A stretch of DNA of 64,000 nucleotides from Parvibaculum sp045863935 (GCF_045863935.1 NZ_BTVP01000004.1:1-64000); one strand, 5' to 3'. Numbered from the stretch's first letter, positions 8,363 through 16,861 are shown. The notes: generated by a model from the sequence alone, not told the origin. Numbers and translations are program-made.

Positions 8363-10030
8363 ATGACCGACAAGCTCCGCATCGCCCTTGCCCAGTTGAA
8401 CCCCGTCGTGGGCGACATCGCAGGCAATCTCCAGAAGGCCGTCGAGGCCCGTCGCGAGGCGGAGATCGCGGGCGCGGATCTCATCGTCTTTTCCGAACTC
8501 TTCCTCACCGGATACCCGCCGGAGGATCTCGTGCTCAAGGGCGCCTTCCAGCGCACCGCCCGCGCCGCCGCGGTCGACCTTGCGCGCCAGACGGTCGATG
8601 GCGGCCCCGCCGTGCTCATCGGCTGCCCCTGGCTCGCCGACGACGGCAAGCTCTTCAACGCCGTCCTCTATCTCGATCATGGCGAGGTGCGCGGCTACCG
8701 CGCCAAGGTCCACCTGCCGAATTATTCCGTCTTCGACGAGCCCCGCGTCTTCGACGAGGGCCCCATGCCCGGCCCCTTCGACATTCGCGGTGTCCGCATC
8801 GGCGTTCCCATCTGCGAGGACATCTGGTTCCCCGATGTCGTCGAATGTCTGGAAGAGTCCGGTGCCGAGATGCTGCTGGTCCCCAACGGCTCGCCCTACG
8901 ACTTCAACAAGTTCGACGCGCGCATGAACCTCGCCGTCTCCCGCATCAAGGAAAGCGGTCTCCCGCTCGCCTATGTGAACCAGCTCGGCGGGCAGGACGA
9001 ACTCGTCTTCGACGGCGCCTCCTTTGTGCTGAATGCCGACCTCTCGCTCCCCATCCAGATGCCGGCCTGGGAAGAAAAGATCGTCTGTACGGACTGGACG
9101 CGCGAGGCGAAGGGCTGGGTCTGCGCAACCGGCGAGCGCGCGGCGATAGAGGAGGGCGACGAAGCGCTCTATCTCGCCGTGGTGCAGGGCCTGCGCGACT
9201 ACGTCACGAAAAACCGCTTCCCCGGCGTCGTCCTCGGTCTCTCCGGCGGCATCGACAGTGCACTAGTCGCCGCCATCGCCGTCGATGCGCTCGGCGCGGA
9301 CAAGGTCCATTGCGTCATGCTGCCCTACCGCTACACCTCGCCGGAAAGCCTCGGCGATGCGGCCGAATGCGCGAAACTTCTCGGCGTGCGCTACGACATC
9401 GTGCCGATCGAGGAACCCGTCACGGGCTTCACTTCCGCCCTCGAAAAACTCTTCGAGGGCACCCAGGCCGACACGACGGAGGAGAACCTCCAGTCCCGCG
9501 CGCGCGGCGTCATCCTCATGGCGATCTCCAACAAGTTCGGTTCCATGCTGCTGACGACGGGCAACAAGTCGGAAGTCTCGGCCGGCTATGCCACCATCTA
9601 TGGCGACATGAATGGCGGCTTCAATCCGATCAAGGATCTCTACAAGACGCGCGTCTTCCGCATGGCCCGCTGGCGCAACGAGAACATGCCGAAAGGATGT
9701 CTGGGGCCGAAGGGCAGGGTAATTCCGGAGAACATCATCACGCGTCCGCCCTCCGCCGAGCTGCGTCCCGACCAGAAGGACGAGGATTCGCTCCCGCCCT
9801 ACGAGGCGCTGGACGACATTCTGCATTGTCTCGTCGAAGAGGAAATGTCGGTGCGCGGCATCGTCGATCGCGGCCACGACCGCGACCTCGTGAAGCGCGT
9901 CGAGCATCTTCTCTACATCTCGGAATACAAGCGCCGCCAGGCCGCCCCCGGCGTCAAGGTCACGACACGCAATTTCGGCCGCGACCGCCGCTACCCGATC
10001 GTGAACGGCTTCCGGGATCAGGACATATGA
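8363..10030 (+). CDS. nadE: Glutamine-dependent NAD+ synthetase
   Basis: The last step of NAD synthesis: deamido-NAD is amidated using ATP and ammonia released from glutamine. This 555-residue form joins an N-terminal nitrilase-fold glutaminase to a C-terminal synthetase. The glutaminase triad is visible as Glu in FSELFLTGYPPED, Lys in AKVHLPNYSVFDE and Cys in VPICEDIWFPD. The synthetase P-loop is LSGGIDSALV at about 293-302, and TTGNKSEVSAGYAT lies further on. Length matches the two-domain family. It is divergent from the third oxidoreductase. No strong ribosome-binding site precedes the ATG at 8363, but the N-terminal LRIALAQLNPVVGD fits the family start. Confidence 0.96.
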   Translation: MTDKLRIALAQLNPVVGDIAGNLQKAVEARREAEIAGADLIVFSELFLTGYPPEDLVLKGAFQRTARAAAVDLARQTVDGGPAVLIGCPWLADDGKLFNAVLYLDHGEVRGYRAKVHLPNYSVFDEPRVFDEGPMPGPFDIRGVRIGVPICEDIWFPDVVECLEESGAEMLLVPNGSPYDFNKFDARMNLAVSRIKESGLPLAYVNQLGGQDELVFDGASFVLNADLSLPIQMPAWEEKIVCTDWTREAKGWVCATGERAAIEEGDEALYLAVVQGLRDYVTKNRFPGVVLGLSGGIDSALVAAIAVDALGADKVHCVMLPYRYTSPESLGDAAECAKLLGVRYDIVPIEEPVTGFTSALEKLFEGTQADTTEENLQSRARGVILMAISNKFGSMLLTTGNKSEVSAGYATIYGDMNGGFNPIKDLYKTRVFRMARWRNENMPKGCLGPKGRVIPENIITRPPSAELRPDQKDEDSLPPYEALDDILHCLVEEEMSVRGIVDRGHDRDLVKRVEHLLYISEYKRRQAAPGVKVTTRNFGRDRRYPIVNGFRDQDI

Positions 10031-10056
10031 GCGGCATCGCGCATGACACCCTGCTT

Positions 10057-10123
10057 CCCACCCTCCCCTCGGGGGTGAGGGGCGGTTTGCGTCAGCAAAT
10101 GAAAAGGTCCAGTGGACCTTTTC
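10057..10123. repeat. Two short perfect palindromes after nadE
   Basis: The first palindrome, CCCTCCCCTC with GGGGTGAGGGG, covers about 10057-10082. The second, GAAAAGGTCC-AGT-GGACCTTTTC, covers 10101-10123 with a perfect ten-base stem. Either could fold in RNA and weaken read-through from nadE, though neither has a long T-run. They sit in a 322-base gap (10031-10352) that also holds the repeats at 10153 and 10243; I see no gene in that gap. Confidence 0.55.
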
Positions 10124-10152
10124 AAGCACCGAACGCCCGGAGTGCAAGCGAA

Positions 10153-10190
10153 GGGCCAGTCAAACCGCTGAAAGCCGTTTGGGGCGGGGG
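10153..10190. repeat. GGG-hairpin-GGGG repeat, copy 1
   Basis: The layout is GGGCCAGTC, then an inner stem (AAACCGCTGAAAGCCGTTT), then GGGGCGGGGG. The same frame with different inner stems occurs at 11908-11950 and, inverted, at 12006-12044. The stem here is imperfect. Confidence 0.6.
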
Positions 10191-10242
10191 CGTAGAACCA
10201 GCCGTCATTCACAGAACTCCCCCAAAAACCGTCCCAAAAACC

Positions 10243-10329
10243 GTCATGGCCCGCTTTATGCGGGCCATCCACGTCTTCTTTTCGGCTGTCCACAAAGACG
10301 TGGACGGCCCGGACAAGCCGGGCCATGAC
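10243..10329. repeat. Composite palindromic repeat upstream of gltX
   Basis: The element starts GTCATGGCCCGC...GGGCCATCCACGTC and ends GACGTGGACGGCCC...GGGCCATGAC, so both its halves and its whole are inverted repeats. It matches the 1162-1248 element in layout (GTCAT ends, TCCA/TGGA inner borders). It ends 24 bases before the gltX start, so it may shape the gltX leader RNA. A short direct repeat of CCCAAAAACCGTC lies just upstream. Confidence 0.75.
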
Positions 10330-10352
10330 GATCCATTTTGGGCGCTCGCATC

Positions 10353-11708
10353 ATGACCGCCCCCTCGAACGTCACCGTCCGCTTCGCCCCGTCGCCCACG
10401 GGCCGTCTCCACGTCGGCAATGCCCGCGCCGCGCTTTTCAATTTCCTCTTTGCACGGAAGAATGGCGGCAGGTTCATGCTCCGCATGGACGACACCGATG
10501 ACGAACGCTCGACGCCCGAATTCGCCGCCGCGATCAAAGAGGACCTGCGCTGGCTCGGCCTGACGCATGACATCTTCGCCCGCCAGTCGGAACGCCTCGC
10601 GGCCTACGAGGCAGCGGCGGAGAAACTGAAAAGCGAAGGCCGCCTCTATCCCGCTTATGAAAGCGCCGCCGAGCTCGACCGCCGCCGCAAGCGCCAGCTC
10701 GCCCGCGGCCTCCCCCCCGTCTATGACCGCGCCGCGCTCGATCTCACGGACGAGGACCGCGCCGCCCTCGAAGCCGAAGGCCGCAAGCCCCATTGGCGCT
10801 TCAGGCTCGACCACGAACACACCGCCTTCGAGGACATGATCCAGGGCCATGTCGAGGTCGACGGCGCCTCGCTCTCGGACCCCGTGCTCATCCGCGAGGA
10901 TGGCCGCTTCCTCTACACGCTGCCGAGCATCGTCGACGACATCGACTTCGCGATAACGCATGTCATTCGCGGCTCGGACCACATCACCAACACCGGCGTC
11001 CAGATCCAGATCATCCGCGCGCTCGGCGCCGAGCCTCCGGCCTTCGCGCATTACTCGCTGCTGAACGGGCCGGAAGGAAAGCCGCTCTCCAAGCGCGACG
11101 ATGCCGGGCGCTTCTCGCTGCGCGCGCTCCGCGAGGCCGGCTACGAGCCGATGGCCGTGAATGCGCTTCTCGCCCGCCTCGGCACGCCGGACCCGGTCGA
11201 GCCCTGCCTCTCGCTCGACGAACTCGCCTCGGGCTTCGACCTCTCGCGCCTCGGCCGCGCCGACATCCGCTTCGACCCGGCGGACCTCGCCCGCGTCAAT
11301 GCCGCCAGCCTGCACCTCATGCCTTACGCCGCCATGCAGCCGCGCCTCGCCGCGCTCGGCTGCGATCTCGGAGCGGACTTCTGGGATGCCGTGAAGCCGA
11401 ACATCGTCCTCTTCGCCGACGCGGCGGACTGGGCGCGCGTCGTCACGGGGCCGGTCGCGCCGGTGATCGAGGAGCCGGATTTCGCCGCCGCCGCCGCCGC
11501 CGTCCTCCCGCCGGAGCCGTGGAACGAGGCCACCTGGGGCATCTGGACCGATGCCGTGAAATCCGCCACCGGCCGCAAGGGCAAGGCGCTCTTCATGCCG
11601 CTCCGCCTCGCGCTCACCGGCCTCACGCATGGACCGGAACTCAAAAACCTGCTACCTCTCATCGGACGGGACCGGGCGCAAGCCCGTCTCAAGGGTCTGA
11701 CGGATTGA
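10353..11708 (+). CDS. gltX: Glutamyl-tRNA synthetase (second-type GltX)
   Basis: This class I aminoacyl-tRNA synthetase of about 451 residues charges tRNA-Glu, or in non-discriminating forms also tRNA-Gln, with glutamate. The HIGH-equivalent motif is PSPTGRLHVGNARAAL near the N terminus and the KMSKS-equivalent is PLSKRDDAGRFS. MDDTDDERS replaces the LRIEDTD of standard GluRS, as in the second GltX common in alphaproteobacteria. I place the start at the ATG at 10353, since a TTG at 10338 would add only five residues. No clear ribosome-binding site is seen because the repeat ends just upstream. Another gltX probably lies elsewhere in the genome (inference). Confidence 0.92.
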   Translation: MTAPSNVTVRFAPSPTGRLHVGNARAALFNFLFARKNGGRFMLRMDDTDDERSTPEFAAAIKEDLRWLGLTHDIFARQSERLAAYEAAAEKLKSEGRLYPAYESAAELDRRRKRQLARGLPPVYDRAALDLTDEDRAALEAEGRKPHWRFRLDHEHTAFEDMIQGHVEVDGASLSDPVLIREDGRFLYTLPSIVDDIDFAITHVIRGSDHITNTGVQIQIIRALGAEPPAFAHYSLLNGPEGKPLSKRDDAGRFSLRALREAGYEPMAVNALLARLGTPDPVEPCLSLDELASGFDLSRLGRADIRFDPADLARVNAASLHLMPYAAMQPRLAALGCDLGADFWDAVKPNIVLFADAADWARVVTGPVAPVIEEPDFAAAAAAVLPPEPWNEATWGIWTDAVKSATGRKGKALFMPLRLALTGLTHGPELKNLLPLIGRDRAQARLKGLTD

Positions 11709-11907
11709 TTTCGTTGGATTATTTCAACGGCGGCCAGCGAGGATACCGGCATGAACCCGGCTCTCCCGATCGTTCAGGGTCTGATTATTAGCGGCTGATT
11801 TTTATCCGCCGCCGCCGTACAAGCACGCTTGCAATACATTGTGAAACGGACCGGTCGGCGGCGGGAGTCGCGGATGTTTGGCGGCCGATGGCGTTCTGTC
11901 TTTCCTT

Positions 11908-11950
11908 GAGGGAGGGTCGAAATTTGCTCTCGCAAATTTCGGGGCGGGGG
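11908..11950. repeat. GGG-hairpin-GGGG repeat, copy 2
   Basis: GAGGGAGGGTC is followed by an inner stem-loop (GAAATTTG-CTCT-CGCAAATTTC core) and GGGGCGGGGG. The flanks match copy 3 in inverse orientation, but the inner stem has a wholly different sequence that still pairs with itself. Confidence 0.65.
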
Positions 11951-12005
11951 CTCTGAGATGCGGTGCTGAACGAGCTGACGAAGGCGATAGTTATTTATGC
12001 GGCAA

Positions 12006-12044
12006 CCCCTCCCCAAACGGCTTGCAGCCGTTTGACCCTCCCTC
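12006..12044. repeat. GGG-hairpin-GGGG repeat, copy 3 (inverted)
   Basis: On the minus strand this reads GAGGGAGGGTC, inner stem AAACGGCTGCAAGCCGTTT, then GGGGAGGGG. It is the inverse partner of copy 2, so the 11908-12044 region could also pair as one long hairpin through its GGG/CCC flanks. It lies 45 bases before cimA. Confidence 0.65.
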
Positions 12045-12089
12045 AAGGGGAGGGTGGAAGAGGGAAAGCGGATCGAAGGCAACGAAACC

Positions 12090-13748
12090 ATGAGCAAGTC
12101 CCCAAAAGCTGAAAAGAAACAGCGCCTCTACCTTTTCGACACCACGCTGCGCGACGGCGCGCAGACGACGGGCGTCGATTTCAGCGTGGAGGACAAGCGC
12201 CTCATTGCGGGTCTGCTCGATGAACTCGGCCTCGACTATATCGAGGGCGGTTATCCCGGTGCGAACCCCACCGACACGGCCTTCTTCGGCGACAAGCCGA
12301 AGCTCGGTCATGCGAAGTTCACCGCCTTCGGCATGACGAAACGGGCAGGGCGCTCCGCCTCCAACGATCCGGGCCTCGCCGCCGTGCTCGACGCGGATAC
12401 GGATGCCGTTTGCCTCGTCGCCAAGAGCTGGGACTTTCATGTCGCCGTCGCGCTTGGCATCGCCAACGAGGAAAACCTCGAAAGCATCGCCGGCAGCGTG
12501 AAGGCCGTGGCCGCGCGCGGCCGCGAGCCCCTGATCGACTGCGAACATTTCTTCGACGGCTACAAGGCAAATCCGGCATTCGCGCTTTCCTGCGTGAAGA
12601 CCGCGCTCGATAGCGGCGCGCGCTGGGCCGTCCTCTGCGACACCAATGGCGGCACCCTGCCGGACGAGGTGGAACGCATCGTCGGCGAGGTCATCGCGTC
12701 CGGCGTGCCCGGCGAAAAGCTCGGCATCCACGCCCACAACGACACGGAAAACGCCGTCGCGAATTCGCTCGCCGCCATCCGCGCGGGCGTGCGCCAGGTA
12801 CAGGGCACATTGAACGGTCTGGGCGAGCGTTGCGGCAACGCCAACATGGTCTCGCTCATCCCGACGCTGCTGCTGAAACCTCTTTATGCGGATCGCTTCG
12901 AGATCGGCGTCAGCCTTGAGCGCCTGAAAAGCCTTGTCCATGTCTCCCGCACGCTCGATGAAATGCTCAATCGCGCGCCGGATCGCTACGCACCTTACGT
13001 CGGAGAAAGCGCCTTCGCCTCCAAGGCGGGCATCCATGTCTCGGCGATCCTGAAAGACCCGAAGACCTATGAGCATGTGCCGCCCGAAAGCGTCGGTAAC
13101 AAGCGCAAGGTCGCCGTCTCCGATCAGGCTGGAAAGTCCAACATCCTCGCGCGCCTCGAAGAAGCGGGCATCGAGTTCGATCCGAAGGACCGCCGCATCG
13201 GCCGCCTGCTCGACGAGGTGAAGGAACGCGAGTTCCTCGGTTATTCCTATGACGGCGCGGAAGCCTCCTTCGAGCTGCTCGCGCGCCGCATCCTCGGCGA
13301 GGTGCCGGAATTCTTCGACGTCGAGTCCTTCCGTGTGCTCGTCGAGCGCCGCTACAACGCGCTGGGCGATCTCGTCACCGTCTCCGAAGCCACCGTGAAG
13401 GTCGTGGTCGATGGCGAAAAGCTGATCTCGGTCGGCGAGGGCAACGGTCCGGTCAACGCGCTCGATCAGGCGCTGCGAAAAGACCTCGGCAAATACTCGC
13501 CCTATATCGAGGATCTTCGCCTCGCGGACTTCAAGGTGCGTATCCTCACAAGCGGCACCGAGGCCGTCACCCGCGTCATGATCGAAAGCATGGACGGGAA
13601 GGGCAACCGCTGGTTCACGGTCGGCGTCTCGCCCAACATCGTGGACGCCTCCTTCCAGGCGCTGACGGATTCGATCACCTGGAAACTCCTCCGCGACGGC
13701 GCCCCGGCCCCGCAAACGCATAACCGCAAGGAAAGTGCGGGCGTCTGA
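12090..13748 (+). CDS. cimA: Citramalate synthase
   Basis: It condenses acetyl-CoA with pyruvate to give (R)-citramalate, the entry to threonine-independent isoleucine synthesis. The 552-residue protein has an HMGL-like TIM barrel beginning LFDTTLRDGAQTTGVDFS (substrate and metal site), HAHNDTENAVANS (metal His residues) and GTLNGLGERCGNAN. A C-terminal LeuA-type allosteric dimer domain follows, which in relatives binds isoleucine or leucine. QTTGVDFS at the start separates the CimA group from 2-isopropylmalate synthase. The ATG at 12090, 10 bases after GAAGG, is preferred over an upstream in-frame ATG at 12054 that would add a non-conserved leader. Confidence 0.92.
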   Translation: MSKSPKAEKKQRLYLFDTTLRDGAQTTGVDFSVEDKRLIAGLLDELGLDYIEGGYPGANPTDTAFFGDKPKLGHAKFTAFGMTKRAGRSASNDPGLAAVLDADTDAVCLVAKSWDFHVAVALGIANEENLESIAGSVKAVAARGREPLIDCEHFFDGYKANPAFALSCVKTALDSGARWAVLCDTNGGTLPDEVERIVGEVIASGVPGEKLGIHAHNDTENAVANSLAAIRAGVRQVQGTLNGLGERCGNANMVSLIPTLLLKPLYADRFEIGVSLERLKSLVHVSRTLDEMLNRAPDRYAPYVGESAFASKAGIHVSAILKDPKTYEHVPPESVGNKRKVAVSDQAGKSNILARLEEAGIEFDPKDRRIGRLLDEVKEREFLGYSYDGAEASFELLARRILGEVPEFFDVESFRVLVERRYNALGDLVTVSEATVKVVVDGEKLISVGEGNGPVNALDQALRKDLGKYSPYIEDLRLADFKVRILTSGTEAVTRVMIESMDGKGNRWFTVGVSPNIVDASFQALTDSITWKLLRDGAPAPQTHNRKESAGV

Positions 13749-13769
13749 GGGATACCTCAAAGAAAGTAC

Positions 13770-13800
13770 GTCACCCCCGGGCTTGACCCGGGGGTCCAGA
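13770..13800. repeat. Palindromic repeat after cimA
   Basis: GTCACCCCCGGGCTTGACCC followed by GGGGGTCCAGA matches one arm of the 1162-1248 element. It lies 22 bases after the cimA stop and could act as an RNA hairpin there. Confidence 0.65.
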
Positions 13801-13882
13801 AGCCGTGGAACACGGCGTCTCTCTTCGCAAGAATTCTTCAAGGGACGAAGCCGGCGCCGGCCCGCTTCACCTCCCCAACCTC

Positions 13883-13922
13883 GTCATTGCGAGCCTCGCA
13901 TCAGCGAGGCGCGGCAATCCAC
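13883..13922. repeat. Palindromic repeat upstream of rarD
   Basis: GTCATTGCGAGCCTCGCATC-AGCGAGGCGCGGCAATCCAC is a variant of the same family with a GAGCCTCGC/GCGAGGC stem. The GTCAT start and ATCCAC end are kept while the stem differs. Confidence 0.6.
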
Positions 13923-14048
13923 AGGGCCTCCCGGCAACGAGTGCTGGAGCGAAAACAGTACCGCTCATTCTTGTGTCCCGGACGATTGGTCTCCGGCGTG
14001 ATACAAGAAGCCGCGGAATCGTCCGGTCGATTCAGCGGGAGAAGAAAC

Positions 14049-14984
14049 GTGCAGAAATCCGCCTCGGAAACGGCCTCCGCCGAAGCCGCGCTCGGCGTCG
14101 CCTCGGCGGGCCTCGGTTATCTGCTCTGGGGCCTTTCCGTCATCTTCTACAAGCAGTTGATGGACGTGCCGCCTTTCGAGGTGCTGGCGCATCGCTCCGT
14201 CTGGAGCGTGGTGCTGACGCTGGCGATGATCTTCCTCCTCGCGCGCCATGCCGAACTGATCGCCATGCTCCGCGACCGCCGTACCATGCTGACGCTGGTG
14301 GGCACCGGCCTTCTCATCGGCTCCAACTGGTTCGTCTTCATCTATTCGATCAACGAGGCGCGCATCGTCGAGACGAGCCTCGGCTATTACATCAACCCCC
14401 TTGTGAGCGTGCTGCTCGGTGTCGCCTTTCTCGGCGAGCGCCTGTCGCGGGGGCAAATCCTCGCGGTCGCGCTCGCCGCCATCGGCGTGGCGATCTTCGC
14501 CTTCGATCTCGGTCAGCTCCCCTGGATATCGCTCTACCTTGCGGGCAGCTTCGCGGCCTATGGCTATCTGCGGAAAGTCTCCCGCGCGACGCCCCTCGAA
14601 GGTCTCTTTGTCGAGGTGCTCGTCCTGCTGCCCTTCGCGCTCGGCTATCTGTGGTGGCTCTCCGGCCATGGCGGCACGAGCTTCGGCAATGGAAGCCGGT
14701 TCACCTGGACCCTCCTTGTACTGACGGGTCCGATGACGGCCGTGCCGCTCTTCCTCTTTGCCTTCGGGGCGCAGCGCATCCGCCTCGCCACCCTGGGCCT
14801 GATGCAGTATCTCGCCCCGACGACGCAGTTTCTCGTCGCCGTCCTCCTCTATGGAGAGCCGCTGGGCACCGTCCAGGCGATGACCTTCGGCCTCATCTGG
14901 GTTGGACTGGGGATATTCTCGTTCGGCACATGGCGCCGCGAGCGCGAACTGCGCCGCACGGCCGCCCTCGCAAACCGGGGATAG
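14049..14984 (+). CDS. rarD: RarD-type EamA/DMT superfamily permease
   Basis: An integral membrane protein of about 311 residues with ten predicted helices from two EamA repeats. The RarD subfamily is shown by GLGYLLWGLSVIFYKQL near the start, EVLAHRSVWS, NWFVFIYSIN and the ending LMQYLAPTTQFLVAVLLYGE. RarD was named from chloramphenicol sensitivity in E. coli, and its true substrate is uncertain; DMT relatives move small metabolites. The start is a GTG at 14049 with GGGAGAAG eight bases upstream. An upstream ATG at 13887 would add 54 residues derived from repeat sequence. Confidence 0.88.
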   Translation: MQKSASETASAEAALGVASAGLGYLLWGLSVIFYKQLMDVPPFEVLAHRSVWSVVLTLAMIFLLARHAELIAMLRDRRTMLTLVGTGLLIGSNWFVFIYSINEARIVETSLGYYINPLVSVLLGVAFLGERLSRGQILAVALAAIGVAIFAFDLGQLPWISLYLAGSFAAYGYLRKVSRATPLEGLFVEVLVLLPFALGYLWWLSGHGGTSFGNGSRFTWTLLVLTGPMTAVPLFLFAFGAQRIRLATLGLMQYLAPTTQFLVAVLLYGEPLGTVQAMTFGLIWVGLGIFSFGTWRRERELRRTAALANRG

Positions 14985-15048
14985 GTTTCGCGCCGCGTCG
15001 TTTATGACAGTTGAGTGACATTCGTGTGACAGTCGCCCCGCTTTATCC

Positions 15049-15597
15049 TCAGAGGGAGGCTTCGATCCGGGGCAGGATATCCTCGACCCGGTCGACCACC
15101 GAATAGATGCGGCGGATATCCGAGCGGGCAAACCCGGCCTTTATGATGTGGTCGAGAAGCTCGATCATCGGCTCCCAGAAGCCCTTGAGGTTGGCGATCA
15201 CGATCGGGTTCGAGTGCCTCCCGAGCTGCGCCCAGGTCAGCATCTCGATCGTCTCCTCGACCGTTCCGATACCTCCGGGAAGAGCCACAAAGGCTTGAGA
15301 ACGTTCGAACATCAGTTGTTTGCGGGCATGCATGCTCTCGGTGACGATGAGTTCGCTCACCTCTTTGAACTCGACTTCCACCTCCGTCAGGAACTTCGGG
15401 ATGATGCCCGTCACGCGGCCTCCCTCGGCGAGCACGGCCCTCGCCACCGCGCCCATCACGCCGATGCCGCCGCCGCCATAGACGAGCTCCACACCTGACT
15501 TCGCCATGAGCCGGCCGAACCGGTCGCCCGCCTCCATGAACAGGGGATCGCTCCCCGTGCTGGAACCGCAATAGACACAAACGCTTTTGAGCTTCAT
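15049..15597 (-). CDS. LOG-family protein (cytokinin riboside 5'-monophosphate phosphoribohydrolase fold)
   Basis: A cytosolic Rossmann-fold protein of 182 residues in the LOG/TIGR00730 family, whose characterised members hydrolyse the N-glycosidic bond of nucleoside 5'-monophosphates. The family signature GGGGIGVMG and the catalytic PGGIGTVEE motif are both intact (about residues 41-49 and 98-106). CVYCGSSTGSDP at the N terminus is typical. The frame is open to 16224 upstream, but the ATG at 15597 gives the standard family start; the extra region overlaps the LysM gene and is a shadow. It is convergent with rarD and divergent from the LysM gene. Confidence 0.92.
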   Translation of the reverse strand: MKLKSVCVYCGSSTGSDPLFMEAGDRFGRLMAKSGVELVYGGGGIGVMGAVARAVLAEGGRVTGIIPKFLTEVEVEFKEVSELIVTESMHARKQLMFERSQAFVALPGGIGTVEETIEMLTWAQLGRHSNPIVIANLKGFWEPMIELLDHIIKAGFARSDIRRIYSVVDRVEDILPRIEASL

Positions 15598-15748
15598 GGA
15601 AGGAGGGTCATCCTTGATTTCTGTGGATCGCTGGCTCACCCGCGAGGTTTCACATTGGTGCCGTAATTGCAAGTTACGCGGTAGAATAGGTTGATAGTGG
15701 GGCACTGTTCCGTTTCGGCACAGCCACATCGGGGAAGGAAACAGGAAG

Positions 15749-16714
15749 ATGAAAATCGGGGCAATTGTCGGCGCCTTCGTCGTGGCGCTTCTTCTTCTCG
15801 TGGGCGGCTGGTGGTTCTTTCTGCGGGGCGACACGGAACCCGCACCCTCCGAGGTGATCGCCGAGGCGCCGGCCGATACGGCCGAACCCGGCGACGAGCA
15901 GGAAGACCCCTCCATCCCGACCTTCGACATCGTTCGCGTGGAGCGCGATGGGTCGACCCTTGCCGCGGGGCGTTCGCTCCCCGGTGCCCGCATCCAGCTC
16001 AAGGCGAACGGCGAAATCGTTGCCGAGACGGTCGCCGACGGCAATGGCGAATGGGTTGCCGTCCTCGAAGAGCCTCTGAAACCCGGCTCCGTCGAGCTCC
16101 GCCTCACTGCCATCAACCCGGACGGCAGTACGAAGGACAGCAAGCAGGTCGTGACGGTGTCGGTGCCCGAAGACGAGAACGGGCAGACGCTCGTCGTCCG
16201 CAGCGAGCCCGGCAAGGCGAGCAAGGTGCTCCAGGGCCCCGGCGTGCCCTCGGATGCGGGCAGTCTTGTCCTCGAGACTGTGGATTACGACGAGAAGGGT
16301 AACGTCATCATTTCCGGCCGCGCCGACGCCGGCGCCGCCGTCCGCATCTATGTCGGCGGAGAACTCGTCGGAGAGACCCGAGCGGACAAAACGGGCCACT
16401 GGGAAGTGAGCCCGGATGCGGACATTGCGCCCGGCCAATATGCCCTTCGCGTGGACCAGGTAGACGAGGAAGGCCGGGTGGTCGGCCGTGTCGAGGTGCC
16501 GTTCGAACGGGGCGAACCGTCAGCCGTCCTCGCCGCTCTCAAGGAGGGCAGGGTAGTGATCCAGCCGGGCAACAACCTCTGGAATATCGCGCGCCAAATC
16601 TACGGTTCGGGCTTCAGCTACACGGTCATCTACGAAGCCAACAAGGACCAGATCCGCGACCCGGACCTCATCTATCCGGGGCAGATATTCGAGACGCCGG
16701 CGCAGGGCCGCTGA
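15749..16714 (+). CDS. Membrane-anchored Ig-like/LysM protein
   Basis: A 321-residue envelope protein with an N-terminal membrane segment (about 4-25, ending GGWWFFLRG) and then an acidic linker. Two bacterial Ig-like repeats follow (about 60-145 and 170-255), each with the GADV/GARIQLKANGEIVAET pattern. A C-terminal LysM domain (VIQPGNNLWNIARQIYGSG ... YPGQIF) ends the protein. LysM binds peptidoglycan sugars, so the protein probably spans the periplasm from inner membrane to cell wall. Similar layouts are annotated as LysM peptidoglycan-binding proteins in alphaproteobacteria. An AGGAAACAGGAAG ribosome-binding site precedes the ATG. A terminator follows at 16761. Confidence 0.88.
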   Translation: MKIGAIVGAFVVALLLLVGGWWFFLRGDTEPAPSEVIAEAPADTAEPGDEQEDPSIPTFDIVRVERDGSTLAAGRSLPGARIQLKANGEIVAETVADGNGEWVAVLEEPLKPGSVELRLTAINPDGSTKDSKQVVTVSVPEDENGQTLVVRSEPGKASKVLQGPGVPSDAGSLVLETVDYDEKGNVIISGRADAGAAVRIYVGGELVGETRADKTGHWEVSPDADIAPGQYALRVDQVDEEGRVVGRVEVPFERGEPSAVLAALKEGRVVIQPGNNLWNIARQIYGSGFSYTVIYEANKDQIRDPDLIYPGQIFETPAQGR

Positions 16715-16760
16715 AAAATCTTGTCCCCGGCCTGAATAGGCTTATCTAGTGTATGGATTA

Positions 16761-16794
16761 ACGCCCTGTCCGGGCTCCCGGACGGGGCGTTTGC
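16761..16794 (+). terminator. Rho-independent terminator after the LysM gene
   Basis: ACGCCCTGTCCGGG pairs with CCCGGACGGGGCGT across a two-base loop, giving a 14-base stem with one wobble, followed by TTTGCTT. It lies 47 bases after the stop codon. Confidence 0.75.
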
Positions 16795-16861
16795 TTGTAC
16801 GCGAATGCATTGGCGATGCTGCCCCTTGTGCGCGGCTGCCGAAGCGGAGACCCTGCAACCG

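Larger units (their letters stand above)
11709..12089. other. Gene-free gap with repeats between gltX and cimA
   Basis: These 381 bases hold no credible gene. The left part includes GCGGCTGATTTTTATCCGCCGC, a possible weak hairpin. The right part holds two inverted copies of the GGG-hairpin repeat (11908-11950 and 12006-12044). AAGGGGAGGGTGGAAGAGGG follows close to the cimA start. Confidence 0.6.
13749..14048. other. Gene-free gap with two palindromic repeats
   Basis: About 300 bases between cimA and the RarD gene. It contains the repeat elements at 13770 and 13883. An in-frame extension of the RarD gene reaches 13887, but it runs through repeat sequence and is unlikely to be translated. Confidence 0.6.

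Noticed and set aside
11991..13841. Minus-strand open frame opposite cimA
   Set aside because: Antisense to citramalate synthase with full catalytic motifs; no separate support.
13887..14048. N-terminal extension of RarD from an upstream ATG
   Set aside because: It runs through a palindromic repeat, and the GTG at 14049 has a good ribosome-binding site and gives the family length.
10031..14048. Possible CRISPR array from the repeated hairpins
   Set aside because: Repeats are not regularly spaced, differ in stem sequence and occur in both orientations. No cas gene is present.
15598..16224. N-terminal extension of the LOG-family gene
   Set aside because: The family start is at 15597. The upstream part is antisense to the LysM gene and has no domain.
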